A stretch of 64,000 bases of DNA from Lecanosticta acicola. Lineage: Eukaryota > Ascomycota > Dothideomycetes > Mycosphaerellales > Mycosphaerellaceae. The stretch covers positions 103,889-167,888 of the forward strand of contig CAVMBE010000062.1 in assembly GCA_963674455.1 (NCBI GenBank), written 5' to 3'. Position 1 is the stretch's first letter, and each line of letters begins with the position of its first letter. The position numbers were made by a program, and so were the translations under genes. The notes under the pieces are model-generated. The model was not told the origin of the DNA. It did no database searches and was given only the letters and a program-made list of their open reading frames with translations. This document shows positions 12,296 to 22,401 of this stretch, piece after piece.

Positions 12296-14722
12296 TGTTG
12301 TCGGACCGGATGGATACTCTCGGATCGTGAGACCGGAGATGGAAAGGCTTCCGAGCAGGAAGGCGAACAGTGGCTTTCAAGAAGCTCAATGACGGTCTTC
12401 TGCATGTCTTGTAAGCATGGGTTTCCATTGCCATGGTCGCGTCCGACAGTTTGTCTTGCGCGCGTACGTGCATGAACGCCGCGCGAAGTGGAAAGGAGGC
12501 AATACCTTGTGCAACTATCCGCCGCTGATGCACTTTGTCCGCGTCTATCGGCAGCCGGATCGCTGTTCTTTGCTGCAGACACGCGGTCAAACACGCCTTG
12601 TTCGGCGTGTTGAGCACTGGGGATTGATTGATGTCTCTTTGGGAGTCGTCGTTGTCAGCCGAGATGCTTTGTCTTGGGGAGGGCCAAAGAGAACGATGGG
12701 CAAGCGGAGACAGAAAGGACGTGAAGAAGGAGTCACACAAGATCCTTTGTGTAAGTAGGCAAGTAAGATACTTGTAGCAATGCGGCCTTGCTGACTGATT
12801 CGAGGAAGGGAATTCTGTCTGCTGAAGACGGACGACGTGCACCGCATCCGTAAGATGTCTTGAGCCCAGGCCCGGGGAGTCTCAGTCGGCCGTTTTCGGA
12901 AGTAGACCACATGCGGAGCGTGGTCGTCGCGGCTGCTATGAGCATGGCGATGTATACACTGTGAGATATAGGCTTTGGCCCCGCGCGCAGCGCTCATGGT
13001 GATGGAGGACTCTGGCGCCTCTAGAGATCCATAATTTCCCAAACGGACATCATGCTCACATAGCCTGGAGACACAAGCCGATCAGCGCCACCAGGCTCCC
13101 GTGTGGGACTGAACTAGGAGCCTGATGCTGGCACGCCCACTGCTCTGCACGCAACGATGGCGCTTGGAAGGCATCGAGCATGTGCCTGGCGATCCCAAGT
13201 CCCACTAGCTCGCCGTAGGAGTAGGAGGAGGTTGACGTGCAGTAGTCATATGAACTGCAAAGCTTGATGGGCAGGGATACCAATGTGATCTGGGGGACTG
13301 CTGTTGACCTCTTGCGTTGGCCGATACTGTTTGTTACACAATCGCTCCATGGCTGCATTCCTCACGCTAACCCGGCCCTCTGAAACCGACCTTTGGATGG
13401 GCCCCCCCCCCCCATCACACACTGGACGAATGCGGACTAACGATGGCAAGTACCTGCGTACCGTATGCGAACGCAGCGTGACCTGGGCACCACCCGCCGG
13501 ATGGCCGCATGTTCGACCCAACGGCTGGGCGCTCGGGGTGTTCCTGGCGTACGAGCCCGCACATGCTGTTGCCGACGCCAAACGAGCATCAGGACGACCG
13601 CTAGTACCTTACGAAGTGATCGTGCGCGTGCAGCGCTTCAAGGACTGCTTGTGTGCTCATGGTGGGCGTGGGCGTGGGCGTGCTCTAGCGCCCGCGAGCT
13701 GTACCTGCAGGCTGGCCCAACGGCTAGTCACGGCAGGACTTGCAACAGCTTGCACCTCCCCGTCTTGCCCGTCCCTGTGTGCGGCGCGCAGTCCATCATT
13801 AGGGGAATGAAGACTTCACTTCCCTTCACACTTCGGCCTCCTGCGCGCCGGCATGCAGCCTTCTGATTGCAAGCAGGGCAGTTCGGTTGGGACCGAAGCA
13901 TCCATCCACATCCACAGTGCATCCACCCATCTTGCGTGCCAGCCGGAATGAGCTAACCTCATGCGCGAAGCCTTGTGCCACCCACCGACGTCTCAGATTC
14001 CAAGGGGTTGCACGCTCCGCTCCATCATCAACGGATATGGCTTCGGATGCCGCGTAGAGTTACTGCGCGCACTCACCATCAGTACAGGCGAAATGATTCG
14101 CTACCAAGCATCGAAAATTCATCCAACACCTGTGCACCACATCGGACATTAATCGGACTGGTTGCGTGCAGCCACAGTAGGCCTGAGTGGTATGGCTCCG
14201 CTCCCGTGCCTCACGGGCAGCTACAGTGACATGCGCCTCCTCCAACGTCCATGTTGTAACGCAGGGCTGACCCCACAGCAATTCGTCTGGTAGCCCGAAA
14301 GCTTCGGGCCCAGAAATGTCGTGGACGCCGTCCTCTGCGAGGTGGGCAGGCATCGCAGCTCGACGCAATTCAGCTGACCACAGCCGGCGATTCGACCCGC
14401 GCGTCACAAGAGGAAAAACTTCCGGACGAGCTCTCAGGACATAAGGTTAACGGCAGCACATGCTCTGCGCGTGTGGCGGCCGCCCCGAAACTTTGCGCTT
14501 GTGAAATGCCTCCACGTCGTATGCTACGCATTGCACAAGCTGCGGTCGGTGTGTGTGTGTGTGTGTGTGTGGAGCACTTCATTAGAGTGATCATAGACGG
14601 TAAGCGTATGCTTCGCGGTCGCTCACTGCGTCCGGTCAGGCTGTCTATCGAAATGGAACGGTGCAGGATGTCGTTGGAGTTGTAGTGAGAACACGAGATA
14701 TTAGCGATCAAGACATTGGCTT
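12296..14722. other. Long intergenic region upstream of HMG-box gene
   Basis: About 2.4 kb without a supported gene, between the 5' end of the HMG-box gene and the 3' end of ACL4. It holds a C13 run near 13401-13413 and a GT dinucleotide run at 14549-14570. Short frames on both strands lack family features. The length would suit a long regulatory region or leader for the HMG-box gene, but no specific site is claimed. Confidence 0.5.
14549..14570. repeat. (GT)n microsatellite
   Basis: An uninterrupted run of about ten GT units between non-repetitive flanks, directly readable in the sequence. Confidence 0.9.
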
Positions 14723-15964
14723 TTAGTCCTGCATCTGCGCGTCCTCGTCCCCGTCCTCCTCGTCCTCGATTCCGTCCTCGTCAATCCCCTCCCACTCATC
14801 CTCCCACTCGTCTCCGCCCTCGGCTTGATCTTCTTCCGGGCCCAGTACCGTGTCCATGTTAGCAACAAGTTCCTTAGCATGATCGTACAGCCGGTCGTCC
14901 TCGTAATCAAGCAGCTCGTAGAGCTTGAGGGACTGCTTGAGCCACCGACGGCTACCTTTCAAGGCGCGCTCGACTTGCTCTTGATTCGCTGACGGATGGT
15001 CACTCGCACTGATGTCCATAGCTGACTCGTCGGTGGCATCGGGGTTTGCTTTGTTGTGCTCTGCGACCAAGTGCTGGCACCAGCCCCCAAGGTACCACGC
15101 CTCAACACTCTGATCGTCTTCCTGGATCAGCCGATGAAGAACTTCCATCGCGTCGCCCTCCAGCTGTGCTTCCATAAGCAGTCGTGAGAGCGAAATCTTC
15201 GTGGCAAAGTCCGGCACAGCAGGGTCTTCAGGCTCCAGCTCGATCCAGCTCTCCAAAGATCGCTTCAGCGCCGATTGGGCATCCTCTATCCGCTGCTGTG
15301 ATAATCGCACAGACGCCAGGGTCTGCAACACTTCGGGGCTAGTCTCATCCTCGATGGCCATCGCTTCCGTGATCAGGTTCTCACAGCGAGCTTCGGCCTC
15401 GTCTTCCCACGACAAGTCCGTCATATACACCTCCACAATACCGCAGAGTGCATTAGCAAGCTTGCGTTTCTTCTCCACCCGCATCAGAAGCAATTCTTCC
15501 TCAGTCAAGTCCGATGTCTGCCCATTCTCAAGCGCAGCGATCTCGTGCTGAAGGGCCTTGGCACCCTTCTCGAACCACTCCACGCTCTGCTTGCCGCCCT
15601 CCTCACACAGCTGTGCAAGCCAGAGGAACTTCTCGGCGCCGCCACCGAGTGCCTCTGGCACCTTGCCCTCGGGGTCGAGTTGCACGGCCTTTTCAAAGTA
15701 ACCACGGGCCGAGTCTGTTGCGCCGAGTTCCATACTGATTTCTCCCAAGAGGATTGCAGCCGGCAGCGCGTCCTTGACTGCGCGATCTTGCACTTGTGAC
15801 CATAGCTGCTTGGCAAACTTGAGTGCTTCTTCGGGCTGAGACTGTTCGACCAGCTCCACGGCAGTCGCGTAGAGTTGGTCAGGCCTCAGTTTGGCCTGTC
15901 CATTGGCGGCGGTCCTGTTCATCTCCTTTCCCTTTTGCCCCGATTTGGTTTTCGTCTTCGCCAT
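14723..15964 (-). CDS. ACL4: Acl4-like TPR chaperone of ribosomal protein L4
   Basis: Single exon, 413 residues. In yeast, Acl4 binds newly made Rpl4 (uL4) and escorts it to pre-60S particles in the nucleus. The protein starts with a basic tail (MAKTKTKSGQKGKEMNR), continues as TPR-type helical pairs (for example residues 28-115 and LQTLASVRLSQQRIEDAQSA), contains the conserved block VEVYMTDLSWEDEAEARCE, and ends in an acidic tail of about 35 residues (EWEDEWEGIDEDG...). Length and architecture fit Acl4. The start is 237 bp from the divergent GIR2 start. Yeast-level function is inferred from similarity. Confidence 0.9.
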   Translation of the reverse strand: MAKTKTKSGQKGKEMNRTAANGQAKLRPDQLYATAVELVEQSQPEEALKFAKQLWSQVQDRAVKDALPAAILLGEISMELGATDSARGYFEKAVQLDPEGKVPEALGGGAEKFLWLAQLCEEGGKQSVEWFEKGAKALQHEIAALENGQTSDLTEEELLLMRVEKKRKLANALCGIVEVYMTDLSWEDEAEARCENLITEAMAIEDETSPEVLQTLASVRLSQQRIEDAQSALKRSLESWIELEPEDPAVPDFATKISLSRLLMEAQLEGDAMEVLHRLIQEDDQSVEAWYLGGWCQHLVAEHNKANPDATDESAMDISASDHPSANQEQVERALKGSRRWLKQSLKLYELLDYEDDRLYDHAKELVANMDTVLGPEEDQAEGGDEWEDEWEGIDEDGIEDEEDGDEDAQMQD

Positions 15965-16201
15965 AGCAATGCGCTCTTCCGATTAGATCGCGATGACGCG
16001 AGAGTTGTTGTGTCGTGATCTTCGTGCAATGGTACATGAAAAAGTACAAAATTTTGAACCATTCTGCTCTACATTCTCAGATATTTCAGACTCGGCGTAA
16101 AGTTCATACCGGAGCGGGTCATCTTTTAACCGAGGTCGGTTTCCGACTGCAGTCAACAACATAGATGCTCTCACCCCCACTTCATTCGCAATTGCTTTAC
16201 A

Positions 16202-16900
16202 ATGGGTCGGGAAGAGCAGAAAGAGGAGCGTGAAGTGCTCGATTCCATTTTCCCAGAGGAAATTCAGGATGTCTCAGACACAGAGTACCGGATATCAATA
16301 AAACTGGAGCCTCCAAAGGAGTCGGAGGACGAGAGCGAAGACCCAACGATCATCCTGAACGTTCGATATCCGGAGGCATACCCAGATGTCGCACCGATGT
16401 TAGACATTACCCAACCACCCAACGCGCCCAAGCATCAACATCTCGACATCCAGGGAGACAAGGCACAGTTGCTGGAAGCTTTGCAACCTACGATCGAGGA
16501 AAGCATGGGCATGGCAATGGTGTTCACGCTCGTCAGCACGCTCAAAGATTCGGCAGAGCTTCTCATGAGCGAGCGGCAGCAAGCAATACAGGCACAGAAA
16601 GACTCCGAGGCGGCAAAGGCGGAAGAAGAGGAGAACAAGAAGTTCGAGGGAGAGAAGGTGACGCGCGAGACCTTCCTAGCCTGGCGAGAGAAATTTCGGC
16701 GAGAGATGCAAGAGGAAGCGGCGCGGAAGCAGGCTGAAGAAGAGGCAGAAGACAAGAAGAAACGCGGCGGGAAGGCGGAGGAGAAGAAGTTGACCGGGAA
16801 GCAGCTCTGGGTGCAGGGCATCGCTGGAAAGACTGCGGATGAAGATGAGGAGGGAGAAGACGCAGTGGAGGGCATTCGGGAGCTGAAGGTCGAAGGCTGA
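16202..16900 (+). CDS. GIR2: RWD-domain protein Gir2 (RWDD1/DFRP2-like)
   Basis: Single exon, 232 residues. An N-terminal RWD domain covers about residues 5-115, with the signature YPEAYPDVAP after the first strands (ISIKLEP, ILNVRYP). A charged helical region (residues 125-200) and an acidic C-terminus follow, including LTGKQLWVQGIAGK near the end as in DFRP-family proteins. In yeast, Gir2 binds the Rbg2 GTPase and Gcn1 and affects Gcn2 activation. It is transcribed divergently from ACL4 across 237 bp, so the two translation-related genes probably share a promoter. Confidence 0.92.
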   Translation: MGREEQKEEREVLDSIFPEEIQDVSDTEYRISIKLEPPKESEDESEDPTIILNVRYPEAYPDVAPMLDITQPPNAPKHQHLDIQGDKAQLLEALQPTIEESMGMAMVFTLVSTLKDSAELLMSERQQAIQAQKDSEAAKAEEEENKKFEGEKVTRETFLAWREKFRREMQEEAARKQAEEEAEDKKKRGGKAEEKKLTGKQLWVQGIAGKTADEDEEGEDAVEGIRELKVEG

Positions 16901-17495
16901 AGGTCCTCCACGCCAATGCACCCAGGTGCAAGTGAACACGTCCGTCTGGTCCCTAGAATTGGCCAAATTCAAGCTCACATCCCGCGACAAGACGAGCGAT
17001 GCTCTGCAAAACGTATGGCGAACGTCTCCTGAGATTCTCTAGCATGTTCAAGGCCCAATGCCAGTTCGGAAGGAAGGACTGCGCCGCGAGCTGGGGCGAG
17101 AAACTACCTAAGGTAGGCCTAAGTGCGAGTGGGGCGTCGTGAAATGTGGGAGACAAGTTCGGTCGGAGGCGTGATGTGCCTGCAAAAAGGTTTCAAATCG
17201 TTCTGTCAAGCGACTTGGAAATCATGCGGATACCTTCGATAGCAAGCCACCATCCGCATTCCGCTTCACTCCCTTTAGACTTTGTTAGTGAGTGAATGGA
17301 GCCTGGAGTCACGTGGTGACGCCTTCTATACGTGGGGACGGCTTGCCACTTCCGAAAGCTACTTGCCGGTTCCATAACACGGTGCGCGTCGCGCCTTCTT
17401 CCTGCAGTTTCGCGCACTTCATCTCATTTCTCCTTCAACTCGTGCACAACGACATTTCCGCCCTCGCATTGTCCGTCTGACGCGTCAACATCATC
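16901..17495. other. Intergenic between GIR2 and RTT107-like gene
   Basis: Contains the GIR2 3' end and the promoter of the BRCT gene. A near-palindrome TACCTAAGGTA lies at 17105-17115. A pyrimidine-rich run (17395-17470) precedes the start codon. No gene is supported. Confidence 0.5.
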
Positions 17496-20165
17496 ATGGA
17501 GGAGGACGGGGATGTTCGCGGTCCGCTGTTCGAGCACATCGTCTTCACCATCATTCCCGGCGACGAGCTGGACGAAGCGCTTGCACGCGACATCGTGTCC
17601 GCCCTCACCGCCAGCGGAGGCGAATACCAGCCTCTACGGGAAAGCGACAGCCACATCGAGGACATCGAGTCTCTGACGCACATTGTGTCCACCCACATCG
17701 ACTTTCCCCAGTACAACCGCGCCCTCGAGCTGGGAACCTTCGTCGTGAAGCCGCAATGGGTCTTCCAGAGCATGAGGAGGAGGAAGCTGGCGTTCACTCG
17801 ACAGTACAGCCCGGACCCGAGCCAATTCTTCCACGACGTGATCGTCACCACCGCAGACCTACCCGACAACGATGCAGAAGCCATCATAGGCGGCGTCGTG
17901 GCGCTGGGAGGCCAGTTCTCCCCCAGAATGAGCAAGCTTGTGACGCACATTGTCACCAACAGCATGGACCACCCGAGAGTGGAACTGGCCAATCGAGCAG
18001 ATCCGTCCTGCAAGATCGTACTGCCGCACTGGTTCCAGGCGTGTTTCTTATTGGGCAAGAAGATCAATGAGAAGCCGTACATGTTGCCGGATCCAGAGAT
18101 TTTGCGCCGAGACAACAAGTCCGCGGTGCGTGCACTTGCTTCGCCTCACATTGATGGTGCCACCACTGCGTCGCCTTCGAAAGAGCCTTTTCCATCTCCT
18201 CCACCGAGTCCCTCATATCTGCGAAAGACGCTGAACGCCTTGAAGGGACGAAAGTTGTTCCTTGCTGCCGACCTTCCTTTGTCCAACGATCTCACTCAGG
18301 TGCTCACAAAGCTGATTACGCAGAGCGAAGGACTGATCGTCCGCAACGTGGACGACGCGGACATATACATCGGTCACTGGCGCGATGGACAAGATTATGT
18401 GGCTGCATCTCAGGCCGGCAAGGAAGTTGCGAATCTAACATGGCTGTACCATGTCATCAACCGGAACACGTACACGAGTCCACTGAGGAGAGTCTTTCAT
18501 TACCCTCTACCTCGTGAGGGCGTCCGTGGCTTCGAAAATCTGAAGATAAGCCTCTCCAATTATTCGGGAGAATCTCGAACCTATGTTGAGAACCTGATCC
18601 GCGCCTGCGGGGCAGAGTATACGAAAACCATGAAGCAGGACAATACTCACTTGATCACGGCTCACAAGAGTGGCGAGAAATGCGAAGCCGCCGAAGAGTG
18701 GAATATCAACGTTGTCAATCATCTGTGGCTTGAAGAAAGCTATGCAAAGTGCGCTGTCCTGAGCCCGACAAATAGGAAATACACCACATTCCCCGCCAGA
18801 ACCAACCTCGGCGAGGTGACTGGCCAGACAAGTCTGGACATGAAAAGCGTCGAGCGCTACTATTTTCCGAGGCCTCGCTCTCCGCAGAAGCCAGCGTCTA
18901 TCCAGAAGCCAACAGCTAAGAACAAGACGCCGGTCTCCGCCAAAACGCCGCTTAGATCTCCCACTTTTGAAGCAGTCGAGACCGACGGTCCTCAGGCAGC
19001 GGACAATGACGGAATGGAAGTAGATGCGGAGACGGCACCATCGACCGCCAAGAGGCCGCGAGGCAGACCTCCAAAATCAGCTATTGAAACTCCCCGTCTT
19101 GTTTCCGAAGAAAAGGAGAACGACTCGCCTCTTCCTCCGAGCACTGGACGTGCAGCGAAGAACAAGGCACTGGACAACATTCACGGCTCAGCTGCGGACA
19201 TTGCTCTGTACCAGAGAGAAAGCAAGCGGCCGGGTGGCGTTGTCCACGGCGGCCGCTTTCCACGTGCGCAAGAATCATCGCCAGCGCCGCAGCGAAAGAA
19301 GCGAGCTAGCGACGAGTACGATCCGACTGGAATCGGTAGCGACCTCAGTGACGGAGAGACGCAGGATCCTCGTGCTAAGCAAGCGAAGAAGGCAAAGACG
19401 GCGACAGGGCAGACACTACCGCCAGTGGAGTACAAGATGATGGTGACGGGAGATGAACGCTGGAATAACAATGCAAGAAAGGAGTCTGCAGATAAGATAC
19501 TCCTGCGAAGCATCGGAGTCCAGCTGATTCAAGATCCAAAGGCAGTGGAGATACTTGTTGCACCGAAGATCCTGCGCACCAAGAAATTCGTATGTGCGTT
19601 GGCCTCAGCGCCGCTTGTTGTCCACACGTCCTTTCTGGATACTGCACTGAGCAAGAAGAAATTGATGCAGAACCCTCCGATGCTCAAAGACAAGGATGGA
19701 GAAGAGCGTCTTGGCTTCAAGCTTGCGGACGCTATCCAGTGTGCGAAGGCAAATGCGCGAAAGCTTTTCCGAGGCTGGACCATATTTGTCACAGAAGATA
19801 TCAATGGCGGTTTCGACACATACAAGGACATCATCAGTGCCAACGGCGGATCTGCGATGCTGTACAAAGGCCGGCTCGGCGTAACCGTGACGAAGCGCCA
19901 GGGCCGTGATGACCCAGACGCCGGTGAAGAGGCCAGTAACCAGGGCGATGACAATGAGTGCGATTACGTGTACCTGGTCTCTGGAAAGACGGACAAGGAG
20001 GTGAAGCTGTGGAAGACCTTTCGGGAGAATGCTTCGAAGCAGGACCTGGCGGCTCGCATTGTTGCGTCGGATTGGCTTCTCAATGCCGCCATGAGCCAGC
20101 TGGTCACTCTGGACGAGAAGTGGATGTTGGACGAAGATACGGTCATGAGTCAACGCAAAGGTTGA
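17496..20165 (+). CDS. Six-BRCT genome-stability scaffold, Rtt107/Brc1 family
   Basis: Single exon, 889 residues. Four N-terminal BRCT repeats can be read at about 10-95 (ending WVFQSMRRRKL), 107-195 (ending WFQACFLLGKKI), 245-325 (LKGRKLFLAADLP ... LTWLYHVINRN) and 335-415 (FENLKISLSNYSG ... HLWLEESY). A basic linker with an AT-hook (KRPRGRPPK, near residue 520) follows. A C-terminal BRCT pair at about 645-720 and 745-880 begins KMMVTGDE and includes FRGWTIFVTEDI. The four-plus-two arrangement is that of yeast Rtt107 and fission-yeast Brc1, which bind gamma-H2A and Smc5/6 at stalled forks. Phosphopeptide binding is inferred. Confidence 0.9.
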   Translation: MEEDGDVRGPLFEHIVFTIIPGDELDEALARDIVSALTASGGEYQPLRESDSHIEDIESLTHIVSTHIDFPQYNRALELGTFVVKPQWVFQSMRRRKLAFTRQYSPDPSQFFHDVIVTTADLPDNDAEAIIGGVVALGGQFSPRMSKLVTHIVTNSMDHPRVELANRADPSCKIVLPHWFQACFLLGKKINEKPYMLPDPEILRRDNKSAVRALASPHIDGATTASPSKEPFPSPPPSPSYLRKTLNALKGRKLFLAADLPLSNDLTQVLTKLITQSEGLIVRNVDDADIYIGHWRDGQDYVAASQAGKEVANLTWLYHVINRNTYTSPLRRVFHYPLPREGVRGFENLKISLSNYSGESRTYVENLIRACGAEYTKTMKQDNTHLITAHKSGEKCEAAEEWNINVVNHLWLEESYAKCAVLSPTNRKYTTFPARTNLGEVTGQTSLDMKSVERYYFPRPRSPQKPASIQKPTAKNKTPVSAKTPLRSPTFEAVETDGPQAADNDGMEVDAETAPSTAKRPRGRPPKSAIETPRLVSEEKENDSPLPPSTGRAAKNKALDNIHGSAADIALYQRESKRPGGVVHGGRFPRAQESSPAPQRKKRASDEYDPTGIGSDLSDGETQDPRAKQAKKAKTATGQTLPPVEYKMMVTGDERWNNNARKESADKILLRSIGVQLIQDPKAVEILVAPKILRTKKFVCALASAPLVVHTSFLDTALSKKKLMQNPPMLKDKDGEERLGFKLADAIQCAKANARKLFRGWTIFVTEDINGGFDTYKDIISANGGSAMLYKGRLGVTVTKRQGRDDPDAGEEASNQGDDNECDYVYLVSGKTDKEVKLWKTFRENASKQDLAARIVASDWLLNAAMSQLVTLDEKWMLDEDTVMSQRKG

Positions 20166-20505
20166 GTTCATTGATCTCTGATTGCATGCTTCTGTGACCG
20201 GAGTTGACAGAGCTTTTGTAGGCTTTAGGTGGAGTTTCAGGCCGGTTGTACGGAGGAGATGGCGGTATCGAAATGGTGACTTTGGTGGCTGCTTGCAATG
20301 ATCATGCACTCTTAGCGCGGCGTTTATTAGGATTTATATCGTCGAAGTAGACATGAACGAGCAGAGTCTTGACCTGACCTTGGAACCGAGCTTCCTGCGC
20401 ACAATTGCCACAAGGTCTCACCGTCGAATGCTAAATCTGCTGCTGAAATCCCTGCAGGACTTCCTTGACCATGGCTGACATCAGTACTGGAAAGGCCCGC
20501 GATTC
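20166..20505. other. Short convergent intergenic
   Basis: 3' regions of the Rtt107-like gene (plus) and the alpha/beta hydrolase (minus). Nothing else is seen. Confidence 0.5.
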
Positions 20506-21891
20506 TCATAGTTTGGAAGACTTTGCTCCCGCCATCCGCTGCGACTCCGCCCCCCAATCGCTGGTAATGACCCTCTGATACTCCTCGCTCAACTGGCTCT
20601 TCGCACGCTTCGAAACCCGACTCCACTGCCTCCTCTCCCCTTCCTCCAGCCGCTTCCACCTCTCCAATTCCGGCTGCACCCAACCCGCAATCGCCTCCGC
20701 CGTCTTCCCCACGACTTCCATCGGAATGAGATGGCCGACACCCTTGAACGTCACCTCGCTCACTCGGCCCCTGTGCACACCACCGGAGCCCCCGACGCCT
20801 ATACCCGTCTGCGCGAGTTTATCGGCCTTGAGCAAGGGGGCGGAGAGGTCTGATTCGTCGCCGAAGACGTAGAAGACGCTCGGACGGAGGTGGGGGAGGC
20901 GTTTGAAGGTGGAATGGGTTTCGGGGCGGTAGAAGGGGTGGGAAGGCGCGGTGTCGGGGTCTACGTCGGGGTGGGTGAGGGGGTTGGGATGGGTGGACGG
21001 GGAGGGGAATTCTGCGGTTGGGAAGTTGGGGCGCAGGAAGGTTAGGACTTCTTGGTGTTTGGTGGTTTTCAGGGTGAGTTCTCCTCGGTCGATTGGGGCT
21101 GAGGAGGAGGAGGAGGAGGAGGAGGAGGAGGAGGAGGCGCCGGGGTCTGCGGAGAGGGCGGGTATTGTGTTGTTCGTGGAGGCCTGGGGGTCTGGGTAGA
21201 GGTGGGTCGGTAATCTGCGTAGGCCGTGATCTAGCCATTTATCCAGAACGCGGGAGTCCCATCTCTGGTAGAATTTCGATCTCTTGAAAGCAGCCTCTGC
21301 TTCTTTCCTGCTGGGCCAGCGATCTCTGCGCTTCGTGGAAGCTGTCGCGAGACCGAAACTGCCTTGGACAGAGGGGAGTCTCTGGATGACCGGGTCGATC
21401 ATGATCAAACTCGTCAAGAGGCGAGGATGCACCAGGGATAGATTGATGAGGTTGTTGCCCCCCATGCTATGTCCGATACCAATGAGCGGCCGCTTCATAT
21501 GTTTTCGGAAATGGTTGACCATCAGGAAGAGATCTCTAGGGTGATCCCACCAGGAGGGGTCGTTGCCCAGCTTGGCCTCATTGAGAACGCCGGAGTCGCC
21601 CTGATGAGCTACGTCCGCGATCCAGATGCTTCGGATCCGGATGTTTCTGGCTTGGAATTGCTCGTAGAGGTCGTCCCAGAGAGGTTCGTAGAGTTCCTTG
21701 GGGAAGCCGTTGGCGTGGGCTCCGATGATGGTCACGTCGCCTTCGTCTGCCTTGGACTGGGTTTTGGGTGTATATTGCTTGATTGCGAGGAGGAGCTCGT
21801 CTTCCTGGTCGTCGGCCGTGGCTCGGGGATACTCCCTGATGTGCGAGGTGGGTATCGCGTGCTTTTGGATGTTGAAGTGGACGGTGGACAT
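20506..21891 (-). CDS. Peroxisomal alpha/beta hydrolase (Lpx1/AKT2/MpaH-like)
   Basis: Single exon, 461 residues. The alpha/beta hydrolase fold is shown by IIGAHANGFPKELYEP (oxyanion loop), WIADVAHQGDS, the nucleophile elbow GIGHSMGGNN (Ser142) and a late acid/His pair (FGDESDLSAP, KGVGHLIPMEV). The protein ends in SKL, a canonical peroxisomal import signal. Known relatives include yeast peroxisomal lipase Lpx1, Alternaria AKT2 and the MpaH acyl-CoA hydrolases; this membership does not by itself imply toxin synthesis. Residues 236-330 form a low-complexity insert rich in Ser, Pro, Thr and His, including 12 consecutive serines encoded by a TCC run at 21101-21136. It faces a Baeyer-Villiger monooxygenase gene across 510 bp. 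Confidence 0.9.
   Translation of the reverse strand: MSTVHFNIQKHAIPTSHIREYPRATADDQEDELLLAIKQYTPKTQSKADEGDVTIIGAHANGFPKELYEPLWDDLYEQFQARNIRIRSIWIADVAHQGDSGVLNEAKLGNDPSWWDHPRDLFLMVNHFRKHMKRPLIGIGHSMGGNNLINLSLVHPRLLTSLIMIDPVIQRLPSVQGSFGLATASTKRRDRWPSRKEAEAAFKRSKFYQRWDSRVLDKWLDHGLRRLPTHLYPDPQASTNNTIPALSADPGASSSSSSSSSSSSAPIDRGELTLKTTKHQEVLTFLRPNFPTAEFPSPSTHPNPLTHPDVDPDTAPSHPFYRPETHSTFKRLPHLRPSVFYVFGDESDLSAPLLKADKLAQTGIGVGGSGGVHRGRVSEVTFKGVGHLIPMEVVGKTAEAIAGWVQPELERWKRLEEGERRQWSRVSKRAKSQLSEEYQRVITSDWGAESQRMAGAKSSKL
21101..21136 (-). repeat. In-frame (TCC)12 microsatellite coding for serines
   Basis: Twelve triplets (eleven TCC and one TCA on the coding strand) inside the hydrolase gene. It lies in a loop-like region away from the catalytic motifs. 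Being a triplet repeat, it can change length without a frameshift. Confidence 0.9.
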
Positions 21892-22401
21892 TGTGCTATC
21901 TACCGGATACTTGGCACTCTCAGCGATAGATGATGGTGATATCAGACGTCAGCAGCAGGAGGCGAGATGCTGTGAGTTGGATGGCGGGAGACACCTCATG
22001 TCGTGTCGACCGAGGCTGCCGAGGATTGCCGAAGTCTCGGACACGGCACATGGACTTCACCGACCACGACAATATGGAAACAAAACCACCTTGGTATGCG
22101 CCATCAGATATGATATGATATGATCAATTATACACTTTACTCCCGGTTGAGGTTGAGGTTGCAGTGTTTCTTGTTTCTTCCATCTCCTCCGCACTCCACT
22201 CCACGTCACGTCCTCTCCACGACATGTTCCCCACATTTGGAGCCCGGCTCGCGGTACGTACTGGCAGCAGATTGACTTCACCTCCTACCGATATCGCGTG
22301 TAGCAGAGCTCGAGGAATACTACTCCTGGATATCTCTTGCTTTCTCGCTTCCTTCTTCCAAGTTTCGTTTCCACATCCTCCTGCCTTTGCCTCCCTTCGC
22401 C
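21892..22401. other. Divergent promoter, hydrolase and monooxygenase
   Basis: 510 bp between two start codons facing away from each other. It holds a GATATGATATGATATGATC repeat (22106-22124) and pyrimidine-rich leader sequence just before 22402. It probably drives both genes; no specific operator is claimed. Confidence 0.5.

Noticed and set aside
12296..14722. Possible gene in the 2.4 kb gap upstream of the HMG-box factor
   Set aside because: Several frames of 60-170 codons exist on both strands, but none shows a family motif or a chain of in-frame splice joins.
17435..18118. Minus-strand open frame of 227 codons
   Set aside because: Antisense to the first BRCT repeats; Ser-rich by-product of the sense codons.
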